DNA of 64,000 nt from Paralysiella testudinis (GTDB taxonomy: Bacteria > Pseudomonadota > Gammaproteobacteria > Burkholderiales > Neisseriaceae): assembly GCF_016894345.1 (NCBI RefSeq), contig NZ_CP069798.1, positions 248,001 through 312,000 on the forward strand. Reading direction: 5' to 3'. Shown here in pieces: positions 34,763 to 43,662 of the stretch. The position numbers and the translations under genes were made by a program. Positions within the stretch are counted from its first letter, which is position 1; every line of letters starts with the position of its first letter. The notes under the pieces were generated by a model that saw only the letters and a list, made by a program, of their open reading frames with translations, searched no databases and was not told the DNA's origin.

Positions 34763-34770
34763 GCATGAAT

Positions 34771-35406
34771 TTAGTGCAAACCTTGGATAAAGTTACCCAC
34801 CGCATTGATTTCATCAGCCGACATGCGTTTGGCGATGTCCACCATAATCGGATTGGTGCGTTGCCCGTTTTGGTAAGCTTTCAGCTGCTCCACCACATAG
34901 GCTTTGTGCTGGCCGCCCAAACGCGGATAGGCCACAATGCCGTCTTTGGCAGTGGAGCCGCCGGGCATACCGGCACCGTTGGGGCCGTGGCAAGACATAC
35001 AGGCGGGCAGTTTTTTATCGGCCAAGCCGCCGCGGAAAATGCGCGCGCCCAGCTCGGGGTTTTCTTTGGGGTTGGCTTCGCCCGCTTTGGGTTGTTGTTT
35101 TTGGAAATAGGCGGCCACATTGCGGATGTCGTCATCCGACAAAGATTGCACCAAGGGCATCATGGTACCTGCCGCACCGGTGGTGCGCTTGCCGTCTTTA
35201 ATTAAATGGGTTTCCAAAATAATGTATTCGGCATCCTGAGCGGCCAAGCGCGGATACATGGCAATGCCACTGTTGCCGTCGGCAGCGTGGCAGGCCGCAC
35301 AAACGGTATTGGCAATTTGCTCACCACGCGCCACATCGGCTTTGGGCTGAGCCGCCGCCAAGCCGGACACCGCCACGGCCAAACTCAGTAGGGTTAAACG
35401 TTTCAT
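34771..35406 (-). CDS. Dihaem cytochrome c4
   Basis: 211 residues. A signal peptide ([19 protein letters not shown]) is followed by two c-type domains with haem sites CAACH (about 36-40) and CMSCH (about 137-141), and axial Met candidates in [15 protein letters not shown] and [17 protein letters not shown]. Cytochrome c4 carries electrons from the bc1 complex to terminal oxidases in the periplasm. The ATG at 35406 has CAGGAG upstream; the TTG directly before it is not needed. Divergent from engB, an arrangement also seen in Neisseria. Confidence 0.93.
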   Translation of the reverse strand: MKRLTLLSLAVAVSGLAAAQPKADVARGEQIANTVCAACHAADGNSGIAMYPRLAAQDAEYIILETHLIKDGKRTTGAAGTMMPLVQSLSDDDIRNVAAYFQKQQPKAGEANPKENPELGARIFRGGLADKKLPACMSCHGPNGAGMPGGSTAKDGIVAYPRLGGQHKAYVVEQLKAYQNGQRTNPIMVDIAKRMSADEINAVGNFIQGLH

Positions 35407-35607
35407 CAAGCGCTCCTGGTTGTCAGCATTGCCCGGTTTTGTTCCGGCAACCGCCTTATTATCATCAATACCACCCGCCGGGGAAATGCGCCTTGTGGGC
35501 TTGGGTTTTCCGAACGGGTATTACTCAACAGGCAGATTTTAACCTGCCCAAACCGATATTTTCATAAACATGGTATTCTATACCAAAATACAGCCAAGAT
35601 TCCAGAC

Positions 35608-36240
35608 ATGAACCTTTTTCAGAACGCAAAATTTTACACCACCGTCAACCATTTAAAGGATTTGCCCGCCACGCGAGCGGAAATTGCCTTTGTGGGGCGC
35701 AGCAATGCCGGTAAATCCAGTGCCATCAACACGCTAACCAACCACACCCGGCTGGCTTATGTATCCAAAACGCCCGGGCGCACCCAGCACATCAATTTTT
35801 TCGAGCTGGCCAACGGCGCTTTTATGGTGGACTTGCCCGGCTACGGCTATGCGCAGGTGCCTGAAGCCATCCGCACCCATTGGGTACGGCTATTGGGCGA
35901 TTACCTGCAACACCGCGCGCAACTTATCGGCCTGGTGATGATTATGGACATCCGCCATCCCTTAAAGGCGTTGGACGTGCAAATGCTGGACTTCTTTGCG
36001 CTCACCGGCAGGCCGGTGCATATTTTGCTCTCCAAAGCCGATAAATTATCCAAGAACGACCAAATCAAATCCTTGTCGACGGTCAAACAAGCCCTAAAAC
36101 CGTTTACCGAACGCCAACAAGTGAGCGTGCAGTTGTTTTCCAGCCTCAAAAAGCAAGGCATGGCCGAAGTGGAAACCGTGGTGGCCGGCTGGTTTGCCGA
36201 TTTTACACCGACAGACGAGGCGGAGCTTCCAGCAGTCTGA
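35608..36240 (+). CDS. engB: Ribosome biogenesis GTPase EngB (YihA/YsxC)
   Basis: 210 residues, full length. G motifs: GRSNAGKSS (G1, about 30-38), the TPGRTQ switch I segment, DLPGYG (G3, about 75-80), and LSKADKL (G4). EngB is an essential GTPase for assembly of the large ribosomal subunit in the cytoplasm. Divergent from cytochrome c4 with a 200-base gap. Ends at a strong terminator. The C-terminal ~15 acidic residues are a variable tail. Confidence 0.95.
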   Translation: MNLFQNAKFYTTVNHLKDLPATRAEIAFVGRSNAGKSSAINTLTNHTRLAYVSKTPGRTQHINFFELANGAFMVDLPGYGYAQVPEAIRTHWVRLLGDYLQHRAQLIGLVMIMDIRHPLKALDVQMLDFFALTGRPVHILLSKADKLSKNDQIKSLSTVKQALKPFTERQQVSVQLFSSLKKQGMAEVETVVAGWFADFTPTDEAELPAV

Positions 36241-36246
36241 TATCAA

Positions 36247-36282
36247 AAAACAGCCGTCATGGTATGCCATGGCGGCTGTTTT
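36247..36282 (+). terminator. Intrinsic terminator of engB
   Basis: Stem AAAACAGCCG…CGGCTGTTTT with inner CATGG/CCATG, starting 7 bases after the stop, then GATTTAAT. Confidence 0.85.
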
Positions 36283-36407
36283 GATTTAATAAAATCAATA
36301 TTAGCTAATCAACTGGATTGCCAAATCCAGTTAGGTTGTTTTGTAGAATTGATATTACCTTTCAGGCAGCCTTTAACCAGCAGGCGCGTCACTTCAATCA
36401 AGCAGCG

Positions 36408-37718
36408 TTACACCACCACCCCAATCAGCATCGCCCCCAACAAGGTGAGCAGCGACAAGCCCCAAATCCAGAAAAACGAATAGCGGATATGGGCGCCCAT
36501 CGACAGGCGCGCCAAGCCCAAACCCATCCACAAGGCGGGTGACAAGGGAGTAACAAAGGTGCCCACAATGCTGCCAATCAGCATGGCATAACCGGCCGAT
36601 TGCGGTGCCACGCCCACTTGCGAGGTGATTTGCTCCACCACCGGCAACAAGCCGAAGTAATAAGCATCCGTGCTCAACACCAACTCCAGCGGCACCCCAA
36701 AAATACCGATAATAATATGCAGATAAGGCAGTAAAGCATCAGGCAGCAAATACACCATGTTTTTGGCAATCGCATCAAGCATGCCGGAATTTTTCAAAAT
36801 CCCCAAGAAGGTACCAGCGGCCAAAATAATGGTGGCCATCATAATCGCCCCGCCGGCATGGGCGTTGATGCGTTCCATTTGCAGGTGCGGCTTGCGGTAG
36901 TTCAGCAGCAAAGCCAATGTGGTGGCCAGCATAAACACATAGCCCGCCGGCAGCAACCCGGCAAACAGTACCGTCATGGTGAGTAAAAACAGCACCACAT
37001 TGGCCCAGAAATACTGTGGCCGTGCCAAGGCTTCGGCACTGGCGCGATCAATAATCTCGTCTGCCGAAGCCGCATCGTCAAACTGCAAGGTGCCATACTC
37101 GCGCAAAATACGGCGCTTTTCACGCACACCCAGAAATGCAGCCAAGGCCAAGGTGAGCACCAAACCAATGATTTGCACCGCAAACAAGGGGCGGTAGAGC
37201 TCACCCACATCCATTTCCAGCACTGTGGCCACACGCCCGGTGGGGCCGCCCCATGGCAGCATATTGACCAAGCCGGCGCTGGCCGCCAGCAGTAAAAACA
37301 GCAAATACGGGTTCATACGCAGGCGTTTGTATAAAGGCAGCAAAGGCGGCACCACCAGCAGGAAAGTAGTGGCACCGGCACCATCCAATTGTGCCACAAT
37401 CGAAATCAACACCGTGCCCACCGCCACCGCCACCACATTGCCGCGTGTGAGCTTCACCAGCCCGTCGATTAAAGGTTTGAACAAACCCGCATCGCTCATG
37501 ATGCCGAAAAACAGAATGGCAAACACAAACATGATGACGATTTGCAATACCGAACGGGTGCCGTCTTGATAAAACTGCTTGATTTCCTCAAAAGAAAACC
37601 CAGCCAAGAGTGCGCCGATAAACGGCACCAAAATCATGGCAATAATGGGTGATACTTTTTCAGTGAGCAGTAGCACCACAATAATCACAATAATCGACAA
37701 ACCAATGGCTGTCAGCAT
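36408..37718 (-). CDS. CitMHS-family citrate-type transporter
   Basis: 436 residues from the ATG at 37718, which has GGAAAGGA upstream; 13 codons of extra frame before it are unlikely. About 11 membrane segments; the pattern LTRGNVVAVAVGTVLISIVA and LDGAGATTFLLVVPPLLPLY (about 110-130), MLPWGGPTGRVATVLEMD and VPLELVLSTDAYYFGLLPV fits the CitMHS group, which imports citrate complexed with Mg2+ or another divalent metal with protons. No citrate lyase genes are nearby. Monocistronic, preceded by a bidirectional terminator. Confidence 0.88.
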   Translation of the reverse strand: MLTAIGLSIIVIIVVLLLTEKVSPIIAMILVPFIGALLAGFSFEEIKQFYQDGTRSVLQIVIMFVFAILFFGIMSDAGLFKPLIDGLVKLTRGNVVAVAVGTVLISIVAQLDGAGATTFLLVVPPLLPLYKRLRMNPYLLFLLLAASAGLVNMLPWGGPTGRVATVLEMDVGELYRPLFAVQIIGLVLTLALAAFLGVREKRRILREYGTLQFDDAASADEIIDRASAEALARPQYFWANVVLFLLTMTVLFAGLLPAGYVFMLATTLALLLNYRKPHLQMERINAHAGGAIMMATIILAAGTFLGILKNSGMLDAIAKNMVYLLPDALLPYLHIIIGIFGVPLELVLSTDAYYFGLLPVVEQITSQVGVAPQSAGYAMLIGSIVGTFVTPLSPALWMGLGLARLSMGAHIRYSFFWIWGLSLLTLLGAMLIGVVV

Positions 37719-37817
37719 AGCCGAACGTCCTTTCCGGTGGTGGTTAAATTTTGACAAAGTGGGCGTATTACCAGCCTTCGCAAAGTTAATGCCAAATCAG
37801 CCCTAAAAATCAACAAA

Positions 37818-37851
37818 GCCGCAACGCCTTAGAGCGTTGCGGCGGGTTTTT
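37818..37851. terminator. Bidirectional intrinsic terminator upstream of the CitMHS gene
   Basis: Perfect 10-bp stem GCCGCAACGC/GCGTTGCGGC, 6-base loop, T-run on the plus side. It isolates the transporter gene from the ABC genes upstream on the minus strand. The rest of 37852-38148 holds two DUS copies (near 38034 and 38131) and no supported gene. Confidence 0.75.
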
Positions 37852-38149
37852 GGAGTAATAAATCCAATTAAATAAAACAAACGCAATGTAACACCACCAA
37901 CCCAACTAGGCAATCTTTAATCTTGATAACATCTGATTATCATTGGCATGTGCGCCATTCTCAAGACTTGATTACTGCCAAGGTATATCAGGCAAGCAAA
38001 CTGGCAAAAGCAAAGGCAAGCCAATGCTTGCTCAGGCAGCCTGAATAAGCAGCACGAAAACAAATATGCAACTATATTCATCAGAATATTTTTCTGAATG
38101 CTCAAGGCACCGGTGCTGAAAATAATGCATTTCAGGCAGCCTGAGTCTA

Positions 38150-38308
38150 GGGTCTGTTCACATTTTAGCCGTGCACCGGATTTTGAGCAGAAAAGTCTGC
38201 GTTCAAGGCGAAAAGCACAGCAAGGTTGAACACCTTGCGCGCATTTTCAACGCAGAAAGCGGGCTTTTAAGCCAAAATAGGGCCACGCGATGAAATGTGA
38301 ACAGACCC
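38150..38308. mobile_element. ~160-bp MITE with perfect terminal inverted repeats
   Basis: AGGGTCTGTTCACATTT at 38149-38165 is repeated exactly inverted at 38293-38309. Flanking TA on both sides suggests a TA target duplication. An inner inverted repeat (TCTGCGTT / AACGCAGA) makes the interior fold. No coding potential. It ends 14 bases before the ABC ATPase gene stop at 38323. Confidence 0.8.
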
Positions 38309-38322
38309 TAATACAACGCAAA

Positions 38323-39129
38323 TCAGCGCGCGCTTTGCATAAATTCGGCCACATAATCATCGGCCGGGTGATGGCGCAATTCTGTCGGGGTGCCCACTTG
38401 CACCAACCGCCCAGCATTGAGCATGGCGATGCGGCTGCCCATCAGCATGGCTTCTTCAATGTCGTGGGTGATGAACACAATGGTTTTATTGAGCCGTGCC
38501 TGTAAATCGAGCACTTGCTGTTGCAGCTTTTGACGAATTAAGGGATCGAGGGCGGAAAACGGCTCGTCCATCAGCACAATATCGGTGTCGGCAGCCAAGG
38601 CGCGCGCCAAGCCCACGCGCTGACGCATGCCACCGGAGAGCTGGTCGGGATAATGCTGCTCGTAGCCGCCCAGGCCCACTTCACCCAGCCAATAAACGGC
38701 CTGCTCGGCTTGTTGCGGCGGCGGCACGCCACGCACACGCAAGGCGTATTCGGCATTTTGCTGCACGGTGAGGTGCGGCAGCAGGCCAAAGTGCTGGAAC
38801 ACCATGCTCACACGGCGGCGGCGGTATTCGCGCAAACCGGCGGCATCCAGCGCAGTGACGTTTAAATCGCCCACATGCACGCTGCCGCAGCTGGGATCGA
38901 TTAAGCGGTTGATGTGGCGCACCAGCGTGGATTTGCCTGAGCCGGACAAGCCCATCATGCAAAACACCTCGCCCGCCGGAATGTGCAGATTGATGTCGTA
39001 CAGCCCCACTTGGCAGCCGGTGGCGGCCAGCACTTCGCGGCTGCTCATGCCTTGCGCCAGCAGCGGCAACACGCGTAGGCCGTTTTTGCCGTAGATTTTG
39101 CTGATGCCGGCCAGATGAATATCGCTCAT
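38323..39129 (-). CDS. proV: Glycine betaine/proline-type ABC transporter ATPase
   Basis: 268 residues from the ATG at 39129, which overlaps the permease stop as ATGA. Upstream in-frame codons to 39834 are the antisense shadow of the permease gene. Walker A is GLSGSGKST (about 59-67), the signature LSGGMRQR, Walker B IVLMDEPFSALD, H-loop ITHD. The N-terminal NGLRVLPLLAQGMSSREVLA insertion before Walker A is typical of ProV/OpuAA; the usual C-terminal CBS domains are absent, making it a short member. It energises uptake through the fused permease encoded just upstream. Confidence 0.9.
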   Translation of the reverse strand: MSDIHLAGISKIYGKNGLRVLPLLAQGMSSREVLAATGCQVGLYDINLHIPAGEVFCMMGLSGSGKSTLVRHINRLIDPSCGSVHVGDLNVTALDAAGLREYRRRRVSMVFQHFGLLPHLTVQQNAEYALRVRGVPPPQQAEQAVYWLGEVGLGGYEQHYPDQLSGGMRQRVGLARALAADTDIVLMDEPFSALDPLIRQKLQQQVLDLQARLNKTIVFITHDIEEAMLMGSRIAMLNAGRLVQVGTPTELRHHPADDYVAEFMQSAR

Positions 39130-40988
39130 GAGTGTTCGCCTGTTTGTTTTTGCCGTTTGGAGCGCCCGTAGGCTTGGGTGATGCGGTCGATCACAATCGC
39201 CACCACCACAATGGCCGCGCCCGCTTCCAGCCCTTGGCCGATATTGAGGGTTTGAATCGCCTGTAACACCGGCTCGCCCAAGCCCGGTGCGCCAATCATC
39301 GAAGCCAGCACCACCATCGACAGCGACATCATCACCGCTTGGTTTACCCCGGCCATGATGCTGGGCTTGGCCAAGGGCAGCACCACCCACAACAACATCT
39401 GCCAGCGGCTGCTGCCAAACGATTGCGCCGCTTCGGTGAGCTGCGGGCTCACTTGGCGGATACCCAAGGCGGTGAGGCGCACCAAGGGCGCCAGCGCATA
39501 CACCACGGTGGCAAACAGCGCCGGCACTTTGCCCAAGCCAAACAACATCAACACCGGAATCAGATACACAAAGCTGGGCATGGTTTGCATCACATCCAAC
39601 ACCGGCGACACGATTTGGTGCACGCGGCGGCTGCGCGCCATCACAATCCCCAACGGAACGCCCAATACCACGGTGATGCCCACTGCCACCACCAACAAGG
39701 CCATGGTTTGCAATAACGACGGCCACAAACCAAATGCCCCAATTAAAAACAGCCCTACCGTACAACCCATCACAAACAGCCAACGGCGGGTGGCATGCCA
39801 AGCCAACACCGACACCAGCCCCAGCAGCAGCCACGGCGGCATTGCCGCCAGCAGCCGCTCAATCGGCAACAGCAAGCCATGAAGGGTAAACTGGCTGATG
39901 TGGCGGAAATAGTCGCCGTAGTCGCGCACCAGCAGATTGAGCCAGCGGTTAAACCCGCCCGCCACCGACCATTGCGGGAAGAAGCCGCTTTGTGCCTGTG
40001 CATCTCGGTTTAAAAACGCATCCATGCGCAACGCCGCTTCCGGGCTGAGCCAAGGGCGCCACACCTCAGGCTGTTCGCGCAGAAAAATCTGTGCCTGCGC
40101 GTGGCCGCTGCGCTGATGTTCGCTCATGGCCAAAATGGCGCTATTCAGCTGTTGCGGGGTGAATTGCACCCGCGCAAACAGCGCGGCCAAATCGCCATGT
40201 TGCTGCACAAACGGGGTGGAAACCGCAATCGCCAATTGCGAAGTGGGCATGCCAGAAACGCAGCTGCTGCGGCCGTCGGCACGCAATAAATCCTGCCAAC
40301 AAGCATCGTTGTAGGCAGGCAGCGGGATTGGCTTGAGGTCGTATTTGGCCATCAGGCCGGTGGGCTGCCAGTAGTAGAACAGCAGCGGTTTTTGTTGCGC
40401 ATAAGCGGCGGCAATGGTGGCATCCAGCGCCGCACCGGTGCCGGGGTGAACATTATTAAACTGGGCATCCAGCCCGCTGTTGCGCAACAGGCGGGTGTTG
40501 AACACCTCGCAAATCCAGCCGCTGGGGCAATTCACAAACCGGGCACGGCCGGGGTTTTCCGGGTCGGCAAATAAATGTGCAAAACGCGGCAAATCACGGT
40601 AGCTCTGTAAATCGGGATTTTGCGCCAACACATAGGCAGGCACATACCAGCCCTGCTCGGCACCGCCTTGTAAGGTGTCGCCAATCACCGCCACCTTGCC
40701 CGCATCCACCGCTTGCTGCAAAGCGGGCGAGCGCCCCACCCATTGCTCGCCAATCACTTGGATATCGTCTTGCGCCAACGCCGCTTCCAGCGCCGGATTG
40801 GCACCGGGCACTTCTTCGGTGGCGCAGCCATAGCCCTCTTCCACCAAGGTGCGCAATACGGCACTGGTAAACTGGCCGCTTTCCCACGTGAGCGCGCCAA
40901 ATTTAATCGGCTTTTCGCAAGCCGCCCACAGCCAGGGCGACAACAGTAAACCCAGCAGCATTAGCCCAACGCGCGGTATCAAGCGCAT
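39126..40988 (-). CDS. Fused substrate-binding protein and permease of a betaine-type ABC transporter
   Basis: 620 residues. A signal peptide or anchor (MRLIPRVGLMLLGLLLSPWLWA) leads to a ProX/OpuAC-type binding domain (about 24-320; IKFGALTWESGQFTSAVL, QPTGLMAKYDLKPIPLP). From ~365 there is a ProW-type permease (VLGVPLGIVMARSRRVHQ, VLDVMQTMPSFVYLIPVLM, and the EAA loop EAAQSFGSSRWQMLLWVVLP). The order binding domain then permease is the reverse of Lactococcus OpuABC, where the binding domain is C-terminal. Likely an osmoprotectant importer; the ligand-cage aromatics cannot be assigned here. Co-translated with the ATPase. Confidence 0.9.
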   Translation of the reverse strand: MRLIPRVGLMLLGLLLSPWLWAACEKPIKFGALTWESGQFTSAVLRTLVEEGYGCATEEVPGANPALEAALAQDDIQVIGEQWVGRSPALQQAVDAGKVAVIGDTLQGGAEQGWYVPAYVLAQNPDLQSYRDLPRFAHLFADPENPGRARFVNCPSGWICEVFNTRLLRNSGLDAQFNNVHPGTGAALDATIAAAYAQQKPLLFYYWQPTGLMAKYDLKPIPLPAYNDACWQDLLRADGRSSCVSGMPTSQLAIAVSTPFVQQHGDLAALFARVQFTPQQLNSAILAMSEHQRSGHAQAQIFLREQPEVWRPWLSPEAALRMDAFLNRDAQAQSGFFPQWSVAGGFNRWLNLLVRDYGDYFRHISQFTLHGLLLPIERLLAAMPPWLLLGLVSVLAWHATRRWLFVMGCTVGLFLIGAFGLWPSLLQTMALLVVAVGITVVLGVPLGIVMARSRRVHQIVSPVLDVMQTMPSFVYLIPVLMLFGLGKVPALFATVVYALAPLVRLTALGIRQVSPQLTEAAQSFGSSRWQMLLWVVLPLAKPSIMAGVNQAVMMSLSMVVLASMIGAPGLGEPVLQAIQTLNIGQGLEAGAAIVVVAIVIDRITQAYGRSKRQKQTGEHS

Positions 40989-41047
40989 GTGCGGCTCCCC
41001 GTTTGTAATGATGTGCCGCCATCATAGCAGAGTGAATGTTCTGCTAC

Positions 41048-41090
41048 AGATAAAAGGCTGCCTGAAAGCATTTCAGGCAGCCTTTTATCT
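41048..41090. terminator. DUS-pair terminator upstream of the ABC operon
   Basis: A perfect 20-bp stem (AGATAAAAGGCTGCCTGAAA and its complement) with a 3-base loop. It lies 20 bases behind the secreted hypothetical gene and acts as its terminator. Confidence 0.85.
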
Positions 41091-41109
41091 AGCAAAAACA
41101 GTGTGTGTT

Positions 41110-41946
41110 TTAAAAATCCGCACCCGCCAGTGGGCTGGATTTAGGCTCGCGGTATTGACCGGCGGCGCGATCAAAGGGGATGCGCACCACTTGGTTGCGG
41201 TATTTTTTGCTGCCGGAAAAGCCGTTGACGGTGAGCTGCAAGGGATAAAGCCCCGCTACAAGCGTGCCGCCATGATCTATGTTCAGGCGGCTGGTGATGG
41301 TTTCAAGGCGCTGGCGGCAATCTTGGCGCTCGGCTGCGCTTTCAAAGCCCATGTCGGCGCTGCAATCACCTAATGCGCCGCTATTATCGGATTCGGCCGT
41401 AATCTGGCTTATGCTGATTTTATTGCCCAGCGGCAATAAAATGATATGGCGGCTACCGGCATAACCTTGGTGCATATCGCCGCTTTGGTTGATAAAGCCC
41501 CAGGTATCGGGGCCGAATTGGTGCAGCGCCCAGTTTTGCGGCGCACTGCCAAAAGCGCCCACCGGCATGCCGGTGTTGGCGGCCACGGTTTGCCAGCCGC
41601 CATCGGCACGTGCTTTGAGCACCAGCATGCCCACCGCACCCGCATCCACATGGGCGGTTTGCCATTCGCCGGTTTTCAGGTCGATGCCCTTACCGGTAAG
41701 CAAGATATAGTGCATTTTGCCCTGCGCGGTATTCACGGTTTGCTGGGCATCAATGGTAAAGCAATAATCGCCGCGCACGGAGGCGTTGCCACTGTAATAA
41801 CGAAAGCTTTTGCCAAGCAGACATTGGTTTTGCGTATTCTGGCGCGGATAGTGCTGCTTTACTATTTGCTCGATGCTTTGCGCGGCAGCGGTTTGCCACA
41901 ACAAGCAGCATGCGATGGCGGCAGCGGTTTGGCTGAATCGTTTCAT
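41110..41946 (-). CDS. Secreted protein of unknown function
   Basis: 278 residues from the ATG at 41946, chosen for its AGGAG and because the signal peptide MKRFSQTAAAIACCLLWQTA AAQS starts there; the frame continues 42 codons upstream without meaning. The mature part has five or more Cys (QNQCLLGK, GDYCFTID, GDCSADMGF, RQDCRQRL), possibly two disulfides, and segments such as MHYILLTGKGIDLKTGEW and QFGPDTWGFINQSGDMHQGY. I do not recognise the family. It is monocistronic and ends in a DUS-pair terminator. Periplasmic location is the only firm inference. Confidence 0.75.
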   Translation of the reverse strand: MKRFSQTAAAIACCLLWQTAAAQSIEQIVKQHYPRQNTQNQCLLGKSFRYYSGNASVRGDYCFTIDAQQTVNTAQGKMHYILLTGKGIDLKTGEWQTAHVDAGAVGMLVLKARADGGWQTVAANTGMPVGAFGSAPQNWALHQFGPDTWGFINQSGDMHQGYAGSRHIILLPLGNKISISQITAESDNSGALGDCSADMGFESAAERQDCRQRLETITSRLNIDHGGTLVAGLYPLQLTVNGFSGSKKYRNQVVRIPFDRAAGQYREPKSSPLAGADF

Positions 41947-42109
41947 GTTGACAGCTCCTGTGATGGCGGATTTACCCGCCGCCACAGTAGCGTAAAAACA
42001 ATGCCGAATCAATAGCCTGAATCTTTTTTTCATCCCCTCATTCAGCTTGCCATGGCAGCCGCTCCATGCCAATAAATCACCAGCGTGGTTTGGCGCACCA
42101 AAATCATGT

Positions 42110-42121
42110 TTCAGGTAGCCT
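42110..42121 (-). repeat. Variant uptake sequence (AGGCTACCTGAA on minus strand)
   Basis: TTCAGGTAGCCT, one base different from the local DUS and the same variant as at 34700. Confidence 0.6.
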
Positions 42122-42197
42122 GAAGTGAGCCACGGCTGTTTTCATATCTGCTTTCATTTCCCTGCTTTTGAGAAACTGCTAACATCCGCCCTGCGGT

Positions 42198-42256
42198 GGC
42201 ACCTTGATGGTGCCGTGTTTCAAGCGCCGCTACCGGACTTTACTTCCGGCAGCGGC
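42198..42256 (+). promoter_or_regulatory. Structured leader upstream of gltS
   Basis: Two hairpins in tandem: GGCACC-ttgat-GGTGCC (42198-42214) and a longer one with arms GCCGCT-A-CCGGA and TCCGG-C-AGCGGC (42226-42256), ending 11 bases before the AAGGAG of gltS. No U-run follows the second. They could be an mRNA regulatory structure; I cannot assign a known riboswitch. The remainder of 41947-42197 holds the variant DUS and no gene. Confidence 0.4.
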
Positions 42257-42282
42257 AGTGGTTTTGCAAGGAGCAAGTGCGT

Positions 42283-43560
42283 ATGACGATTGAACTGAAC
42301 GGTTATTACACCCTGATTTTGGCCACACTGGTGCTGCTGTTGGGGCGCTTTTTGGTGGTGAAGGTCAAATTTTTATCTAATTTCAATATTCCCGAGCCGG
42401 TGGCGGGCGGCTTGGTGGCCGGGGTGGTGGTGTATCTGCTCAATTTGCTGTTTGGGCTCACGTTTCAGTTTCAGCAGCAATTGCAAACCGCGTTTATGCT
42501 GATGTTTTTCTCTTCCATCGGTTTGAGTGCCGACTTCAGCCGCCTGAAAGCCGGCGGTAAGCCTTTGGTGGTGTTTTTGATGGTGGTAGCGGGCTACATC
42601 ATGGTGCAAAACACCGTGGGCGTGAGCTTGGCGGCCATGCTGGGGCTGGATCCCTTAATCGGCCTAGTAACCGGCTCGATTACACTCACCGGCGGCCACG
42701 GCACGGCCGGGGCATGGGGGCCGGTGTTGGAAAACAAATACGGCGTGGTGGGCGCCACCACCTTGGGCATTGCCACCGCCACTTTCGGCTTGGTGGCTGG
42801 CGGCTTGATCGGCGGTCCGGTGGCCAAGTATCTGATTAAAAAAATCCACCACCCGCGCCTGCCACAAATAAGCGCTCAAACCCATCTGGAATCGGTGGCG
42901 GCGGCGCAGTCTTTGTACAGCACCCGCCACACCGAAACCGACGACCGCAGCAACGACGCCATGTTCGACAAACCGGACGAAATCCGCCTGATTACCGCCT
43001 CCTCCGCGATTGAAACTATGGCTTTGTTTGCCGGCTGTATGGCTTTTGCCGGGGTGATGACCACTGTGGCCAAAGGCTCGATATTTGAGCTGCCCACTTT
43101 TGTGTGGGCGCTGGCCGGCGGGGTGATTATCCGCAATGTGCTCACTCATTTCTTTAACTTCGATATGTTCGACCGCGCCATTGATGTGTTCGGCAATGCT
43201 TCTTTGTCGCTGTTTTTGGCCATGGCGCTGCTGTCGTTGCGCTTGTGGGAGCTTACCAGCCTGGCCTTGCCGGTGATGCTGATTCTGGCGGTGCAGGTGG
43301 CGGTGATGATGATGTATGCCACTTGGGTAACATTCCGGGTGATGGGACGCGATTACGATGCCGCCGTGCTGGCCGCCGGCCATTGCGGCTTCGGCATGGG
43401 CGCCACACCCACCGCCATTGCCAATATGCAGGCGATTACCGACCGCTACGGCCCTTCGTATAAAGCATTTTTGATTGTGCCGATGGTGGGCGCGTTTTTT
43501 GTGGACTTGGTGAACGCTTCTATTTTGCAGCTGTTTACCCAACTGCCGTTTTTGCAATAG
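42283..43560 (+). CDS. gltS: Sodium/glutamate symporter GltS
   Basis: 425 residues from the ATG at 42283, 9 bases after AAGGAG; the GTG at 42277 would be too close. GltS takes up glutamate with Na+. The two inverted halves are visible: the first re-entrant loop with LTGGHGTAGAWGPVLE (about 137-152) and the second with AGHCGFGMGATPTAIANMQ (about 367-385). About ten membrane segments. Monocistronic, with a structured leader upstream and a terminator behind. Confidence 0.94.
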   Translation: MTIELNGYYTLILATLVLLLGRFLVVKVKFLSNFNIPEPVAGGLVAGVVVYLLNLLFGLTFQFQQQLQTAFMLMFFSSIGLSADFSRLKAGGKPLVVFLMVVAGYIMVQNTVGVSLAAMLGLDPLIGLVTGSITLTGGHGTAGAWGPVLENKYGVVGATTLGIATATFGLVAGGLIGGPVAKYLIKKIHHPRLPQISAQTHLESVAAAQSLYSTRHTETDDRSNDAMFDKPDEIRLITASSAIETMALFAGCMAFAGVMTTVAKGSIFELPTFVWALAGGVIIRNVLTHFFNFDMFDRAIDVFGNASLSLFLAMALLSLRLWELTSLALPVMLILAVQVAVMMMYATWVTFRVMGRDYDAAVLAAGHCGFGMGATPTAIANMQAITDRYGPSYKAFLIVPMVGAFFVDLVNASILQLFTQLPFLQ

Positions 43561-43607
43561 GGCTGCCTGAAAACCCGTATCGCTCACCCTTAATGATTTT
43601 GAATCAA

Positions 43608-43643
43608 AAAACGGTGACACCCATTATCGGGTGCCACCGTTTT
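43608..43643. terminator. Bidirectional terminator between gltS and ubiJ-like gene
   Basis: Stem AAAACGGTG(A)CACCC with GGGTG(C)CACCGTTTT, T-runs on both sides. Serves two convergent genes. Confidence 0.8.
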
Positions 43644-43662
43644 ATTTTGCCCAGCGCCAGCG

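Noticed and set aside
38323-39834. A 503-codon frame that would give a long ABC protein
   Set aside because: Everything upstream of 39129 is an out-of-frame reading of the permease gene; the ATGA overlap and MSDIHLAG mark the true start.
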